In this document: piece after piece, positions 8,738 to 17,695 of the stretch
Numbering within the stretch: the first letter of the stretch is position 1
How the letters are laid out: the number at the start of each line of letters is the position of its first letter
Assembly: GCA_016719105.1 (NCBI GenBank)
Contig: JADKAQ010000001.1
Location: 744,001 to 808,000 of the forward strand
Reading direction: 5' to 3'
DNA: 64,000 nt
From: Gemmatimonadota bacterium
GTDB taxonomy: Bacteria; Gemmatimonadota; Gemmatimonadetes; Gemmatimonadales; Gemmatimonadaceae
Notes under the pieces: model-generated
The model's database searches: none
The model's input: only the letters and a program-made list of their open reading frames with translations
What the model was told of the DNA's origin: nothing
Made by a program: the position numbers and the translations under genes

Positions 8738-11212
8738 GTGAGCCGTCGTCGCTGGCTGCTGGGCGGAGTCATTGCCCTTGCCGCGCTCCTCCTGGTGGGG
8801 CGCGTGGTGGCCGGCTGGTACGTGGATTTTCTCTGGTTCGATGCGTTAGGCGCCGCGGACGTCTGGCGGGCGCGCGCCGTCGACCTGCTCATCCTGCGCG
8901 GCGGCGCCTTCGTGGTCGGGACGCTCTTCGTCTTCCTGAACCTCTGGGCCGTCCGGCACTCGGTGGTCTCCCTCGTCCTCCCGCGACGCGTGGGCAACCT
9001 CGAGATCGGCGAGGAGGTCCCCGGGCAATACCTGATGGCCGCGGTCGTGACGCTCTCGCTCGTCATGGGGCTCCTGCTCGCACTCCCGCACGGTGATTGG
9101 ACGTCGGTCGAGCTGGTGCGACACGGCGAGCCGTTCCGCGAGAGCGATCCCTACTTCCAGTTCGACCTCGCCTTCTGGGTCTACTGGCTCCCCCTCGAAG
9201 CCGCGTTGCACCTGTGGTCGCTCATCGCGCTGCTGACGGTGACGCTCGTGGTCGTCGTGTTCTACGCCCTCACACCCAGCCTGCGATGGGACGGGGGACG
9301 ACTGCGCGTGACCGCCTACGTGCGACGGCACCTCTTCGTGCTCGGGGCGGCGCTCCTCGTCATCCTCGGCTGGAGCTACCGCCTGGACGCGTATCGCTTG
9401 CTGCTGGAGGGGAGCGGGGCGCAGGCCGCCTTTAACGCCCTCGATCATCGCGTGGGCATTCCCGCCAACCTCGTGCTCTCGCTCGGCACGGTGGCGGCGG
9501 CGGTGCTCCTCCTCTGGTCCGGCTGGTTCGGACAGCTGCGCCTGGCATTCGCGACGGTGAGTGCCGTCCTCCTGCTCGCGCTCTCGCTCCGCCAATTCCT
9601 CCCGCCGGTCGCCGAGCGTTTCCTCGTCCCCGCCGATCAGGAGCTGCGCGACGCCCCGTACTTCAAGACACGCGCAGGCTACACGCGGCGTGCCTATGAC
9701 GTCGATCGCGTCGCGCGTCCGGATTCGAGCCTCTCCGGCCCCCTGGCGATGGGCGCGCTGCGCGGCGCCGCGCTCTGGGATCCCCCGGCGCTCGAGCGCG
9801 CCCTCGCGCGCGAACGTCGCGCCGGCCGTCCGCTCGGGGCGGCCGGTTGGGAAGCACTCGACGGACGCCTGCGCGCTGTCGTCGTGGAGCAGCCGTCTGG
9901 GCCAGAGGCGAGCGATCCGTTGGCGCCATGGGGGGCCGTGCGCATCGAGTCAGACCTCGCGACCGAACAGGGGACGCCCGTCACCGAGGGCAGCGCGGAT
10001 GGCGAACTCGGGTTGCCGGCCGCCGTCGTCTTCGACTCGGCCCCGGGCTACAGCATCGTCCTCGACTCGACGGGACGCATCGCCGCACCGCTCCTGACCT
10101 CCTTTGCGTCGCGCCTCGCGCACGCGTGGGGGCTGCAGAATCCTCGCCTGCTGAGCAGCACGCCGCGCGCCGCCGCTCGGGTCGTCCTGCATCGCGACGT
10201 GCGGCGCCGCGTGCGCCGGCTCTTCCCGCTGTTCCTGCAGGGCGCGCGCGTCAACCCGGTCGTGCACCGGGACTCGCTGTACTGGACGTTGCACCTGTAC
10301 TCCGCGTCGCAGTTCTATCCGCTGAGCGACCCGATCCGCATCGGCAGCGACGACGCGCGATACTATCAGCACGCCGCAGTCGCGGTGGTCAACGCGCATA
10401 CCGGTCGCGTCATCAGCATTGCCGATCCGGCCCCCGATCCCGTCACCGTCTCGTGGATGCGTCGATTCCCGGCGCTCTTCGTCTCGGCATCTGCCGTCGA
10501 TCGCCAGCTGACCGACCGGATTCCGCCTCCCGCGGAGGGGGCGTACCTGCACGCGCGGCTCTTTGCGGCGTTGGGTCCGCGCGGCGAGAACGGCCCCCCA
10601 TCGCGTCTCCCGCGGCAAGCCGGTGGCGACACGCTCTTCTCGCTCCACACGCAGGCACCGTTCGTCGACTCGGCCACCGGGCGACTCTCCTTGTCGTTCC
10701 CCGTCCTGGACGCGGCCGATCGCGTGCGAGGAACGGTGGTGGCGACGGGCGGAGCCGACTACGAGGTGCGCTGGGAACCCGCCCTGACGGCGGGGCCCCG
10801 ATGGGGGGTGATTCTCGATCGACTCCACCGCGCCATCGATTCGGCGTCGCAGTCGGTCACGACGCGCGACGCACCGCTCGTGCGGGGCTCGGTGCGCATT
10901 CTGCCGTCCGGCAGCGACCGGGCGTACGTGCAGACCGCGTATGCTTGGCGTACCGACGGTGCCCCCGCCGTGCGCCTCGTCGCGGTGATGATCGGCGATA
11001 CGGTGCGCACGGGGGCGACCATCGCCGCGGCCGCGGGACTGCCCGCGCCGGTGCTCCCGGTGACGCCGCTGTCGCCCGCCGAATTCCGGGCGCGCGTCGA
11101 GGCGTTGTACGCCGAGATGCGAGAGGCACTCAAGCGGGGCGACTGGCTCGCGTTTGGCACGGCCTACGAGTCGCTCGGACGCGTGTTGCGCTCGACGCCG
11201 GTTAAGCCTTGA
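8738..11212 (+). CDS. UPF0182 family membrane protein
   Basis: An 824-aa protein beginning with GTG. The first 290 residues hold about seven membrane segments; the remainder is a large, mostly soluble and probably extracytoplasmic domain. Signatures of the UPF0182 (COG1615) family are visible: FLWFDALGAADVWRAR near residue 30, a DPYFQFDLAFWVYWLP-type segment near 140, and APYFKTRAGYTRRAYDVDRV after the last membrane helix. The biochemical function of this family is not known. A stretch near residues 770-824 looks like the short helical tail seen in other members. It is probably separate from the upstream mutase operon. It contains a TTA codon in GTTAGGC at 8845-8851. Confidence 0.88.
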   Translation: MSRRRWLLGGVIALAALLLVGRVVAGWYVDFLWFDALGAADVWRARAVDLLILRGGAFVVGTLFVFLNLWAVRHSVVSLVLPRRVGNLEIGEEVPGQYLMAAVVTLSLVMGLLLALPHGDWTSVELVRHGEPFRESDPYFQFDLAFWVYWLPLEAALHLWSLIALLTVTLVVVVFYALTPSLRWDGGRLRVTAYVRRHLFVLGAALLVILGWSYRLDAYRLLLEGSGAQAAFNALDHRVGIPANLVLSLGTVAAAVLLLWSGWFGQLRLAFATVSAVLLLALSLRQFLPPVAERFLVPADQELRDAPYFKTRAGYTRRAYDVDRVARPDSSLSGPLAMGALRGAALWDPPALERALARERRAGRPLGAAGWEALDGRLRAVVVEQPSGPEASDPLAPWGAVRIESDLATEQGTPVTEGSADGELGLPAAVVFDSAPGYSIVLDSTGRIAAPLLTSFASRLAHAWGLQNPRLLSSTPRAAARVVLHRDVRRRVRRLFPLFLQGARVNPVVHRDSLYWTLHLYSASQFYPLSDPIRIGSDDARYYQHAAVAVVNAHTGRVISIADPAPDPVTVSWMRRFPALFVSASAVDRQLTDRIPPPAEGAYLHARLFAALGPRGENGPPSRLPRQAGGDTLFSLHTQAPFVDSATGRLSLSFPVLDAADRVRGTVVATGGADYEVRWEPALTAGPRWGVILDRLHRAIDSASQSVTTRDAPLVRGSVRILPSGSDRAYVQTAYAWRTDGAPAVRLVAVMIGDTVRTGATIAAAAGLPAPVLPVTPLSPAEFRARVEALYAEMREALKRGDWLAFGTAYESLGRVLRSTPVKP

Positions 11213-11237
11213 ACCACCTCCCGACCCTCCGTACCTT
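11209..11237 (+). promoter_or_regulatory. possible sucC promoter
   Basis: TTGAAC at 11209-11214 and TACCTT at 11232-11237 are separated by 17 bases. The -35 is close to consensus and the -10 is weak. It overlaps the end of the preceding gene and precedes the palindromic repeat. Support is spacing and position only. Confidence 0.3.
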
Positions 11238-11259
11238 GCCCCCGTTCCTAGGACCGCGC

Positions 11260-11355
11260 GAAGACGGGAAGACGAGACGACGAGTTCACGACCCCGAGGC
11301 ACTCGAACTCGGCGCAGTGCGCTTCCCACTCTCGTCGTCTCGTCTTCTCGTCTTC
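11260..11355. repeat. GAAGACGR palindromic repeat, copy 1
   Basis: A 25-base left arm (11260-11284), built from GAAGACGR-like octamer units, is complementary to a right arm at 11331-11355 with a single G-T mismatch, which would be a G-U pair in RNA. The arms enclose a 46-base loop. The left arm matches that of copy 2 at 24 of 25 bases. It lies in the sucC leader, 20 bases before the GGAG ribosome site. Confidence 0.85.
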
Positions 11356-11383
11356 CAGTAACTCACCGAACGTTGGAGATCGC

Positions 11384-12529
11384 GTGAACATTCACGAATA
11401 CCAGGCGAAGGACATCCTTCGGGCCATCGGTACGCCGATTCCCCCCGGGGAGATTGCCACCACGCCTGACGAGGCTGAGGCCATTGCCCGCCGCATCGGC
11501 AAGATGGTGGTGGTGAAGGCGCAGGTCCACGCGGGTGGCCGCGGCAAGGCCGGCGGCGTCAAGCTCGCCAAGACGCCCGAGGAGGCGCGCGAGAAGGCGC
11601 AGGCCATCCTGGGGATGCAGATCAAGGGACTGACGGTGGAGAAGGTCCTCGTCACCGAGGCCTCGGATATCGCCACCGAAGCCTACGTCGGCATCATCCT
11701 CGACCGCGCGAGCAAGAAGCCGGTCTTCATGGTGAGCCCGGCGGGCGGGATCGACATCGAGGAGGTCGCCGCGACGACCCCCGAGAAGATCCTCAAGCTC
11801 CCCATCGACACGCGCTACGGGCTGATGCCGTTTCAGGCGATGCGCCTCGGCTTCTTCCTGTACGACGACCTCGCCAAGGCACGCGCGGCGTCGAAGATCA
11901 TGCAGCAGCTGTACACCGCGTTCATGCAGAGCGGCTGCTCGCTCGCCGAGATCAACCCGCTCGTTGTCACGCCGGCCGGTGAAGTCATCGCGCTCGACGC
12001 CAAGATGGTCATCGACGACAACGAACTCGATCGCCGCCCCGCCATCGCCGCGCTGCGCGACGAGACGTCGGAGGAGCCGAGCGAAGTCCTGGCGCGCAAC
12101 GCCAACCTCACCTTCATCAAGCTCGATGGCAACGTGGGCTGCGTCGTGAACGGCGCCGGTCTCGCGATGGCCACGATGGACCTGGTGAAGTACTACGGCG
12201 GCGATCCGGCCAACTTCCTCGACATCGGCGGCAGCTCCAACCCGGAAAAGGTGGTGAACGCGCTGCGCATCATCACCGCCGATACCAACGTGAAGGCGAT
12301 CCTGTTCAACATCTTTGGGGGAATCACGCGCACCGATGACGTGGCCAACGGCATCGTGACGGCGACGAAGGAGAATCCGCTCAAGGTGCCGATCGTCATC
12401 CGCCTCACCGGCACGAATGAAGAGATCGCGATGAAGATCCTGACCGAAAACGGATTCTCCGCCTCGAGCGACATGGACGAAGCGGTGAAGAAGGCCGTCC
12501 AACTCGCTACCGGAGGACAGGCCGCGTGA
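11384..12529 (+). CDS. sucC: succinate-CoA ligase (ADP-forming) beta subunit
   Basis: A 381-aa ATP-grasp subunit that, with SucD, converts succinyl-CoA to succinate with formation of ATP in the TCA cycle. The N-terminus [13 protein letters not shown] is characteristic, the ATP-grasp segment [18 protein letters not shown] follows, and [23 protein letters not shown] carries metal and nucleotide contacts. The C-terminal domain has [13 protein letters not shown] and LFNIFGGI. The GTG start at 11384 is preceded by GGAG at 11375-11378. The stop overlaps the sucD GTG (GTGA). The leader contains a long palindromic repeat. Confidence 0.97.
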   Translation: MNIHEYQAKDILRAIGTPIPPGEIATTPDEAEAIARRIGKMVVVKAQVHAGGRGKAGGVKLAKTPEEAREKAQAILGMQIKGLTVEKVLVTEASDIATEAYVGIILDRASKKPVFMVSPAGGIDIEEVAATTPEKILKLPIDTRYGLMPFQAMRLGFFLYDDLAKARAASKIMQQLYTAFMQSGCSLAEINPLVVTPAGEVIALDAKMVIDDNELDRRPAIAALRDETSEEPSEVLARNANLTFIKLDGNVGCVVNGAGLAMATMDLVKYYGGDPANFLDIGGSSNPEKVVNALRIITADTNVKAILFNIFGGITRTDDVANGIVTATKENPLKVPIVIRLTGTNEEIAMKILTENGFSASSDMDEAVKKAVQLATGGQAA

Positions 12530-13398
12530 GCGTCTTCATCGGGAAGGACACGACGCTCGTCGTGCAGGGGATCACGGGCCGCGATGGCTCGTTCCACACG
12601 AAGCAGATGATCGAGTACGGGACCCGCGTCGTCGCCGGCGTCACGCCGGGGAAGGGCGGGCAGAAGTTTGAAGGCACGGTGCCGATCTACAACACCGTGG
12701 CCGACGCCGTGCAGGCGACCGGCGCCAACACGTCGGTCATCTACGTGCCGCCGATGTTTGCAGCTGACGCCATCATCGAGGCGGCCGATGCCGGCGTGCA
12801 GCTCATCGTCGCGATCACCGAGGGCGTCCCCGTCCTCGACATGACGCGCGTCTATCCGTACGTGAAGGACAAGGGGGTCCGCCTCCTCGGCCCCAACTGC
12901 CCCGGGCTCATCTCGCCGGGGGAGTCGAAGGTCGGAATCATTCCGGGGCGCATCTGCACGCCCGGGCCGGTGGGTGTGGTGTCGCGCTCCGGCACGCTGA
13001 CGTACGAGATCGTCTACCAGCTCACCCGCGCCGGGATCGGGCAGACGACCTGTGTCGGCATCGGCGGCGACCCGATCAACGGGACCAACTTCATCGATGC
13101 GCTGGCCGCGTTCGAGGCCGATCCGGCCACGAAGGTGGTCTGCATGATGGGGGAGATCGGCGGGACGGACGAGCAGGAGGCCGCCCGCTTCGTGAAGGAG
13201 CACATGACCAAGCCGGTCGTGGGCTTCATCGCCGGCCAGACGGCCCCGCCAGGGCGCCGCATGGGGCACGCCGGCGCCATCATCTCTGGGTCCGCCGGCA
13301 CCGCCGCCGAGAAGATCCAGGCCTTCCAGGAGGCCGGTATGGGCGTCGCCAAGCGCCCGATCGACTTCGTCGAACTGGTCAAGGCACACCTTTCCTGA
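12526..13398 (+). CDS. sucD: succinate-CoA ligase alpha subunit
   Basis: The 290-aa partner of SucC. It has the CoA-binding Rossmann domain ([17 protein letters not shown]) and the ligase domain with the phosphorylated histidine H248 in [31 protein letters not shown] is another strong family motif. It starts with GTG in a 4-base overlap with sucC, so expression is coupled. The intergenic space after it contains the second palindromic GAAGACGR repeat and then ndk. Confidence 0.97.
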   Translation: MSVFIGKDTTLVVQGITGRDGSFHTKQMIEYGTRVVAGVTPGKGGQKFEGTVPIYNTVADAVQATGANTSVIYVPPMFAADAIIEAADAGVQLIVAITEGVPVLDMTRVYPYVKDKGVRLLGPNCPGLISPGESKVGIIPGRICTPGPVGVVSRSGTLTYEIVYQLTRAGIGQTTCVGIGGDPINGTNFIDALAAFEADPATKVVCMMGEIGGTDEQEAARFVKEHMTKPVVGFIAGQTAPPGRRMGHAGAIISGSAGTAAEKIQAFQEAGMGVAKRPIDFVELVKAHLS

Positions 13399-13404
13399 GT
13401 TCAC

Positions 13405-13509
13405 GGAAGACGGGAAGACGAGAAGACGAGTTGGGGAGTGTCCCGCGCCACTTCCGGCCCCCCGATGCCTGTCATCTCGTCTTCCCGTCTTCCCGTCTTC
13501 TCGTCTTCC
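13405..13509. repeat. GAAGACGR palindromic repeat, copy 2
   Basis: The left arm at 13405-13430 contains three GAAGACGR octamers. The right arm at 13476-13509 contains four in inverted orientation, separated by a 45-base loop close in length to that of copy 1. Mismatches are G/A at the last octamer position, which still allows G-U pairing. The right arm ends one base before the GAGG ribosome site of ndk (13510-13513), so folding could affect ndk expression. Confidence 0.85.
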
Positions 13510-13520
13510 GAGGTTCTGAA

Positions 13521-13940
13521 ATGTCCGGAAATCGTACGCTGACAATCGTGAAGCCCGACGCCTTTGGCGCCGGCAAGGCTGGCAAGATCATCGCGCACCT
13601 CGAGGGGGCCGGATTCACCGTGGTGGCTGCCCGGGTCATGCACCTGTCCACGGCGCAGGCCGAGGAGTTCTACGGGGTGCATCGGGAGCGCCCGTTCTTC
13701 CGCTCGTTGGTCACCTTCATGACCTCGGGGAAGTGCATGCCGATCGTTCTGGAGCGCGCCGACGCGGTGGCGGAGCTGCGCAAGGTGATCGGGGCAACCG
13801 ACCCGGCCGAGGCGGCTGAGGGGACGGTCCGGAAGCTCTACGCCGAGTCCAAGGAGCGGAACGCGATTCACGCCTCGGATTCGGACGAAAACGCCTCGCG
13901 CGAGTCCCGTTTCTTCTTCGCGGAGTCGGAGATCCTGTAG
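13521..13940 (+). CDS. ndk: nucleoside diphosphate kinase
   Basis: A 139-aa enzyme that passes the gamma phosphate of ATP to NDPs through a phosphohistidine. It has the N-terminal [19 protein letters not shown] and the catalytic H117 in [11 protein letters not shown], where most relatives have IHGSDS. The length is the usual one. The ATG at 13521 is preceded by GAGG at 13510-13513; an open frame extending upstream would run through the palindromic repeat and is not credible. Confidence 0.96.
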   Translation: MSGNRTLTIVKPDAFGAGKAGKIIAHLEGAGFTVVAARVMHLSTAQAEEFYGVHRERPFFRSLVTFMTSGKCMPIVLERADAVAELRKVIGATDPAEAAEGTVRKLYAESKERNAIHASDSDENASRESRFFFAESEIL

Positions 13941-13970
13941 AGGCGGCGTAAGTTCCGAAACCATCGCCAC

Positions 13971-13999
13971 TTGATACGCTAGCCCGGCATGTCTAAATT
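13971..13999 (+). promoter_or_regulatory. promoter for the DUF177-rpmF-plsX-fab cluster
   Basis: TTGATA (13971-13976) and TAAATT (13994-13999) are separated by exactly 17 bases. Transcription would then start around 14006, two or so bases before the ATG at 14008, giving a leaderless or nearly leaderless mRNA. No ribosome site is visible before that ATG, which agrees. The -10 lies largely in the loop of a palindrome. Confidence 0.5.
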
Positions 14000-14007
14000 G
14001 CCGGGCT
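13981..14007. promoter_or_regulatory. palindrome over the -10 region (possible operator)
   Basis: Perfect 9-bp inverted repeat AGCCCGGCA and TGCCGGGCT, separated by nine bases, ending directly before the DUF177 ATG. It spans the candidate -10 element. It could be a dimeric repressor site for the lipid/L32 cluster or an RNA hairpin from the upstream gene; no T-tract follows, so a terminator is less likely. Confidence 0.5.
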
Positions 14008-14517
14008 ATGCTGTCCTATGACCTTCGAAATCTGGAATCGCACGCGGCGCGCGTCGATGGGACGCTCGCTGCTGACGATCCGGTGTGGATCGAAGGCGAC
14101 GTGCACCCCGTGGGCGACATTCATGTCACGGGGCGCCTGTCGAGCGCCGGGAGCGATCGGTTCTACTTCAGCGGGCATCTGGCAGGGGTCGCACGCGACA
14201 CCTGCCGGCGCTGCCTGATCGATGTGGAGTCGCCGGTCACGGAGGATGTGCACCTGCTGTTCGCCGAATCGGGGGGCGAGGATGAGGACGACCCCGATGT
14301 GTATCCCATCGACGCACGAGAGTATGAGCTCGACCTCCGTCCCGCGATCCGTGAGCAATGGCTGCTGGCCGTGCCCTCGCTGGTCGTGTGCCGGGAGGAC
14401 TGCAAGGGGTTGTGCCCGAAGTGCGGAGCAGACCTGAATGCCGGGGCGTGCAGTTGCGCCGCGGTGCGCGATCCCCGCTGGGATGCGCTGCGCTCGCTCG
14501 ACGAGTCGGCGCGTTAG
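14008..14517 (+). CDS. DUF177 (YceD-like) protein
   Basis: A 169-aa protein of the DUF177/YceD family, which nearly always precedes rpmF and is linked to 23S rRNA processing or accumulation in some bacteria and plastids. The N-terminus SYDLRNLESHA and the middle DTCRRCL are recognisable. The C-terminus has a cysteine cluster (CREDCKGLCPKCGADLN and later CSC) that looks zinc-binding. It starts at the ATG next to a palindrome, with no visible ribosome site. rpmF follows after 30 bases. Its stop codon TAG lies within a GTTAGGC heptamer. Confidence 0.85.
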   Translation: MLSYDLRNLESHAARVDGTLAADDPVWIEGDVHPVGDIHVTGRLSSAGSDRFYFSGHLAGVARDTCRRCLIDVESPVTEDVHLLFAESGGEDEDDPDVYPIDAREYELDLRPAIREQWLLAVPSLVVCREDCKGLCPKCGADLNAGACSCAAVRDPRWDALRSLDESAR

Positions 14518-14547
14518 GCGGATCACTTTTTCTGAGACGATAGTCCC

Positions 14548-14730
14548 ATGGCCGTCCCCAAGCGACGTACCTCCAAGCGCAGAAAGCGGGCGCGTAACAC
14601 CCATAAGGTCGCCCCGGCGATCGCCATCCAGAGCTGCCCGCGCTGCGGGAGCATGAAGCGCCCCCACCGCGTCTGCGCGGACTGCGGGTTCTACGCGGGT
14701 GAGCAGCGAGTCGAAGCGCAGGAAGCGTAG
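14548..14730 (+). CDS. rpmF: 50S ribosomal protein L32
   Basis: A 60-aa, very basic ribosomal protein. MAVPKRRTSKRRKRARNTH is the classic L32 start, and four cysteines (C30, C33, C43, C46) form the zinc-ribbon variant. It sits between DUF177 and plsX, the standard bacterial arrangement that ties ribosome and lipid synthesis genes together. plsX begins two bases after the stop. Confidence 0.97.
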   Translation: MAVPKRRTSKRRKRARNTHKVAPAIAIQSCPRCGSMKRPHRVCADCGFYAGEQRVEAQEA

Positions 14731-14732
14731 CC

Positions 14733-15761
14733 TTGGCGCGCATCGCGCTTGACGCGATGGGGGGCGACTTCGCCCCCTCCGCTCCCGTCGCGGGGGCACT
14801 TCTCGCCCTCGCTGAACTCGATCCCTCGCATCGCATCCAACTCGTCGGGATCCCGGAGGTCATTCGCCGGGAAATCGACGAGGCGCTGTCGGGCGCCCAT
14901 GCGGCCCTCGCCTCGCATGCCGATCGCCTGGATATCATCGAGGCCTCGGACGTCATCGACATGTCCGAAAAACCGTCGGCGGCGGTGCGCGGCAAACCCA
15001 ACAGCTCCATGCACGTCGGGCTCAAGCTGCAGCCCGAGGGTCGGTCCGACGCCTTCGTCTCCGCTGGGAACACCGGCGCGCAGATGGCCATCTCGACGCT
15101 CGTCCTCCGCCTGCACCCGGGGCTGTCCCGCCCGGCGATCAGCACCGTCTTCCCGACCGCTGCGCAGTCCGTCGTCGTGCTCGATTCCGGGGCGAACGTC
15201 GATTGCTCCCCGCAGGAGCTGCTCCAATTCGCCCGCCTCGGCAGCGTGTACGCCGAGGACATGCTGGGGCGCAGCAACCCGGTGATCGGACTGCTGAGCA
15301 TCGGCGAGGAGCCGGAGAAGGGCAATGTCGCGGTGAAGGAGGCGCATCAGCTCCTCCTCCAGTCAGGACTCAACTTTCAGGGAAACGTCGAGGGGCGCGA
15401 CCTCCCCATGGGACGGAGCGATCGCGGACCGATTGACGTCGTCGTCTGCGACGGCTTCGTCGGCAATGCGCTCCTCAAGTTCTACGAAGCGGTCGCCCCC
15501 ATGCTGATCAACATGGTCGCCCGGCAGGCCGGGTTGTCCAAGGAGCAGCTGGCGGCGACGTTCAAGAACCTCGATTACTCCGAGCATGGCGGCGCACCGC
15601 TCCTTGGGGTGAAGGGCGTCTCCATCATCTCGCACGGCAAGTCGAGCCCGCGTGCCATCACCAGCGCGATCAAGGTGGCGGTGCGGGCCGTGGAGACGCG
15701 CATGAACGATCACATCGGGCGACGCCTGTCGGAGAGCGAACAGGCCGGCAGCGTCGCGTGA
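14733..15761 (+). CDS. plsX: phosphate acyltransferase PlsX
   Basis: A 342-aa enzyme converting acyl-ACP and phosphate to acyl-phosphate, the donor used by PlsY (encoded at 53183-53797) to start phospholipid synthesis. IALDAMGGDFAP is the family N-terminus and DAFVSAGNTGAQMA, VLDSGANVDC and VCDGFVGNALLK are further conserved segments. Translation most likely begins at the TTG at 14733, because the conserved sequence begins immediately and no ATG is available. The stop overlaps the fabH start (GTGA). Confidence 0.95.
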   Translation: MARIALDAMGGDFAPSAPVAGALLALAELDPSHRIQLVGIPEVIRREIDEALSGAHAALASHADRLDIIEASDVIDMSEKPSAAVRGKPNSSMHVGLKLQPEGRSDAFVSAGNTGAQMAISTLVLRLHPGLSRPAISTVFPTAAQSVVVLDSGANVDCSPQELLQFARLGSVYAEDMLGRSNPVIGLLSIGEEPEKGNVAVKEAHQLLLQSGLNFQGNVEGRDLPMGRSDRGPIDVVVCDGFVGNALLKFYEAVAPMLINMVARQAGLSKEQLAATFKNLDYSEHGGAPLLGVKGVSIISHGKSSPRAITSAIKVAVRAVETRMNDHIGRRLSESEQAGSVA

Positions 15762-16747
15762 AGCGCCCCATCGTCTACCTCGCCGGCGTCGGCAAGTACG
15801 CGCCGCCGAGGATCATGCGGAACGCGGAGTTCGCCGAGCTGGGACTCGAGACGGACGACGAGTGGATCGTCCAGCGCACCGGGATCCGCGAGCGACACAT
15901 CGCCGCGCCGCACGAGACCAATCGCACGATGGCGTCGGCCGCCTCGCGCGTCGCGATGGAGCGCGCCGGCGTGAGCGCGGGAGAACTCGACCTCATCGTC
16001 CTCGGCACCGCCTCGCCCGATCGCCTGCTCCCGTCGACCGCGGTCGATGTGCAGGCCGAGCTGGGCGCCACTCGCGCCGCAGCCTTCGACGTCATGGCCG
16101 CCTGCTCGAGCTTTCTCTATGGGCTCATCGTCGCCGAGGGGCTCATGCACACCGGTTCGGCCGAGACGTCACTCGTCATCGGCACCGAGAAGCTGACCAC
16201 GATCGTCGACTGGAAGGACCGCTCCACCTGCGTCCTCTTTGGCGACGGCTCCGGGGCTGCGGTGCTCAAGCGGTCGGACGGCACGAAGGGGATCCTGTCC
16301 ACCTTCATGCGTACCGATGGCCGGCTGGCGGAACTGCTCTATCGCCCCTCGGGCGGTGCGGCGCACCCGTTCGACGCGACGGTGCTGCAGGACCGCTCGT
16401 TCTACGTGAGGATGGAAGGGCGTGAGGTGTTCAAGCACGCCGTACGTTCGATGTCCGAAGCGGCCGATCGCGCCCTCGATGGCGCGAAGCTCACCGGCGC
16501 CGACATCGACGTCATGATTCCGCACCAGGCCAACATTCGCATCATCGAGGCCACGGCGAAGCATGCCGGGATCCCGATGGACAAGGTGTACGTCAACGTC
16601 GACCGCTACGGGAACACCTCCTCCGCGTCCGTCCCCATCGCCCTCGAGGAAGCGCTGACGAGCGGTCGGATCAAGGAGGGGATGAACGTGCTGCTCGTCG
16701 CCTTCGGGGCGGGCTTCACCTGGGCGTCGCTGGTCATCCGTTTCTAG
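15758..16747 (+). CDS. fabH: beta-ketoacyl-ACP synthase III
   Basis: A 329-aa condensing enzyme that starts each fatty acid by joining acetyl-CoA to malonyl-ACP. The Cys-His-Asn triad is visible: C116 in FDVMAACSSFLYG, H256 in IPHQANIRI and N286 in YGNTSSASVP. It begins with a GTG overlapping the plsX stop. fabD starts three bases after its stop. Length and motif order are normal for FabH. Confidence 0.97.
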   Translation: MKRPIVYLAGVGKYAPPRIMRNAEFAELGLETDDEWIVQRTGIRERHIAAPHETNRTMASAASRVAMERAGVSAGELDLIVLGTASPDRLLPSTAVDVQAELGATRAAAFDVMAACSSFLYGLIVAEGLMHTGSAETSLVIGTEKLTTIVDWKDRSTCVLFGDGSGAAVLKRSDGTKGILSTFMRTDGRLAELLYRPSGGAAHPFDATVLQDRSFYVRMEGREVFKHAVRSMSEAADRALDGAKLTGADIDVMIPHQANIRIIEATAKHAGIPMDKVYVNVDRYGNTSSASVPIALEEALTSGRIKEGMNVLLVAFGAGFTWASLVIRF

Positions 16748-16750
16748 CCT

Positions 16751-17695
16751 ATGGACGTCGTCCTGCTGTTTCCCGGCCAGGGATCGCAGAAGCCGGGGAT
16801 GGGGAAGGACCTGGCCGAGGCCTTTCCCGCCGCGCGCGACACCTTCGCCGCCGCGGACGAGGCGTTAGGCGAGTCGCTTTCCACGCTCTGCTTCGAGGGG
16901 CCCGCCGACACGCTGACCCTCACCGCCAACGCGCAACCGGCGCTACTCACGCACGGCGCGGCCGCCTGGGCAGTCGTGCGCGACGCCCTCGAGGGGCGCG
17001 TGCGTGCGGCGGCGGGGCATTCGTTGGGTGAGTTCACCGCCTACCACGCGGCCGGCGCCCTGTCCCTCTCCGCGGCGGTGCGCCTCGTGCGCGAGCGCGG
17101 TCGGCTGATGGCCGAGACCGGGACCACGCGCCCGGGGGCCATGGCGGCGATCCTTGGCGACCTGAGCGAGCCCGTCGACGTCCTGTGCGCGCGCGCCTCC
17201 GCCGACCCGGAAGGGGGCGAGGTGGTTCCAGCGAACTACAACTGCCCCGGGCAGGTCGTGATCTCGGGCGAAGTCGCCGGCGTCGAGGCGGCGATGGCGT
17301 TGTGCAAGGGCGCCGGTGCCAAGCGCGCGATGCGACTCAACGTGAGCGGTGCCTTCCATTCGCCCCTGATGCGCCCGGCCCGCGAGGGCCTCGCGCACGC
17401 GATCGCCGCCGCGCAGTACGCCACACCGACGCTGCCGGTGTACGCGAATGTCACGGCCGACGTGGTGCGCGACGCCGAGACGGCGCAGCGCCTGTGCCTC
17501 GAGCAGCTGACCGCGCCGGTCCGCTGGACGGAGTTGGTCGAGCGCCTGAGCGCCGCCTACCCCGACGCGCTCTTCGTGGAGTTGGGACCCGGGACGGTGC
17601 TCGCCGGGTTGGTGAAGAAGATCGCCCCCTCGGTCGCGACCGCCGCGTGCGGAACGGCGGCCGACGTCGAACAACTCCTCAGCCGCCTCGCCTGA
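16751..17695 (+). CDS. fabD: malonyl-CoA-ACP transacylase
   Basis: A 314-aa acyltransferase that loads malonyl groups onto ACP. The N-terminus has LFPGQGSQKPGMG; the nucleophile is S91 in GHSLGEFTAYH and the partner histidine is H203 in GAFHSPLM. Near the C-terminus, FVELGPGTVLAGLVKK closes the domain. The TGA stop overlaps the fabG ATG. It contains a TTA codon in GTTAGGC at 16864-16870. Confidence 0.97.
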   Translation: MDVVLLFPGQGSQKPGMGKDLAEAFPAARDTFAAADEALGESLSTLCFEGPADTLTLTANAQPALLTHGAAAWAVVRDALEGRVRAAAGHSLGEFTAYHAAGALSLSAAVRLVRERGRLMAETGTTRPGAMAAILGDLSEPVDVLCARASADPEGGEVVPANYNCPGQVVISGEVAGVEAAMALCKGAGAKRAMRLNVSGAFHSPLMRPAREGLAHAIAAAQYATPTLPVYANVTADVVRDAETAQRLCLEQLTAPVRWTELVERLSAAYPDALFVELGPGTVLAGLVKKIAPSVATAACGTAADVEQLLSRLA

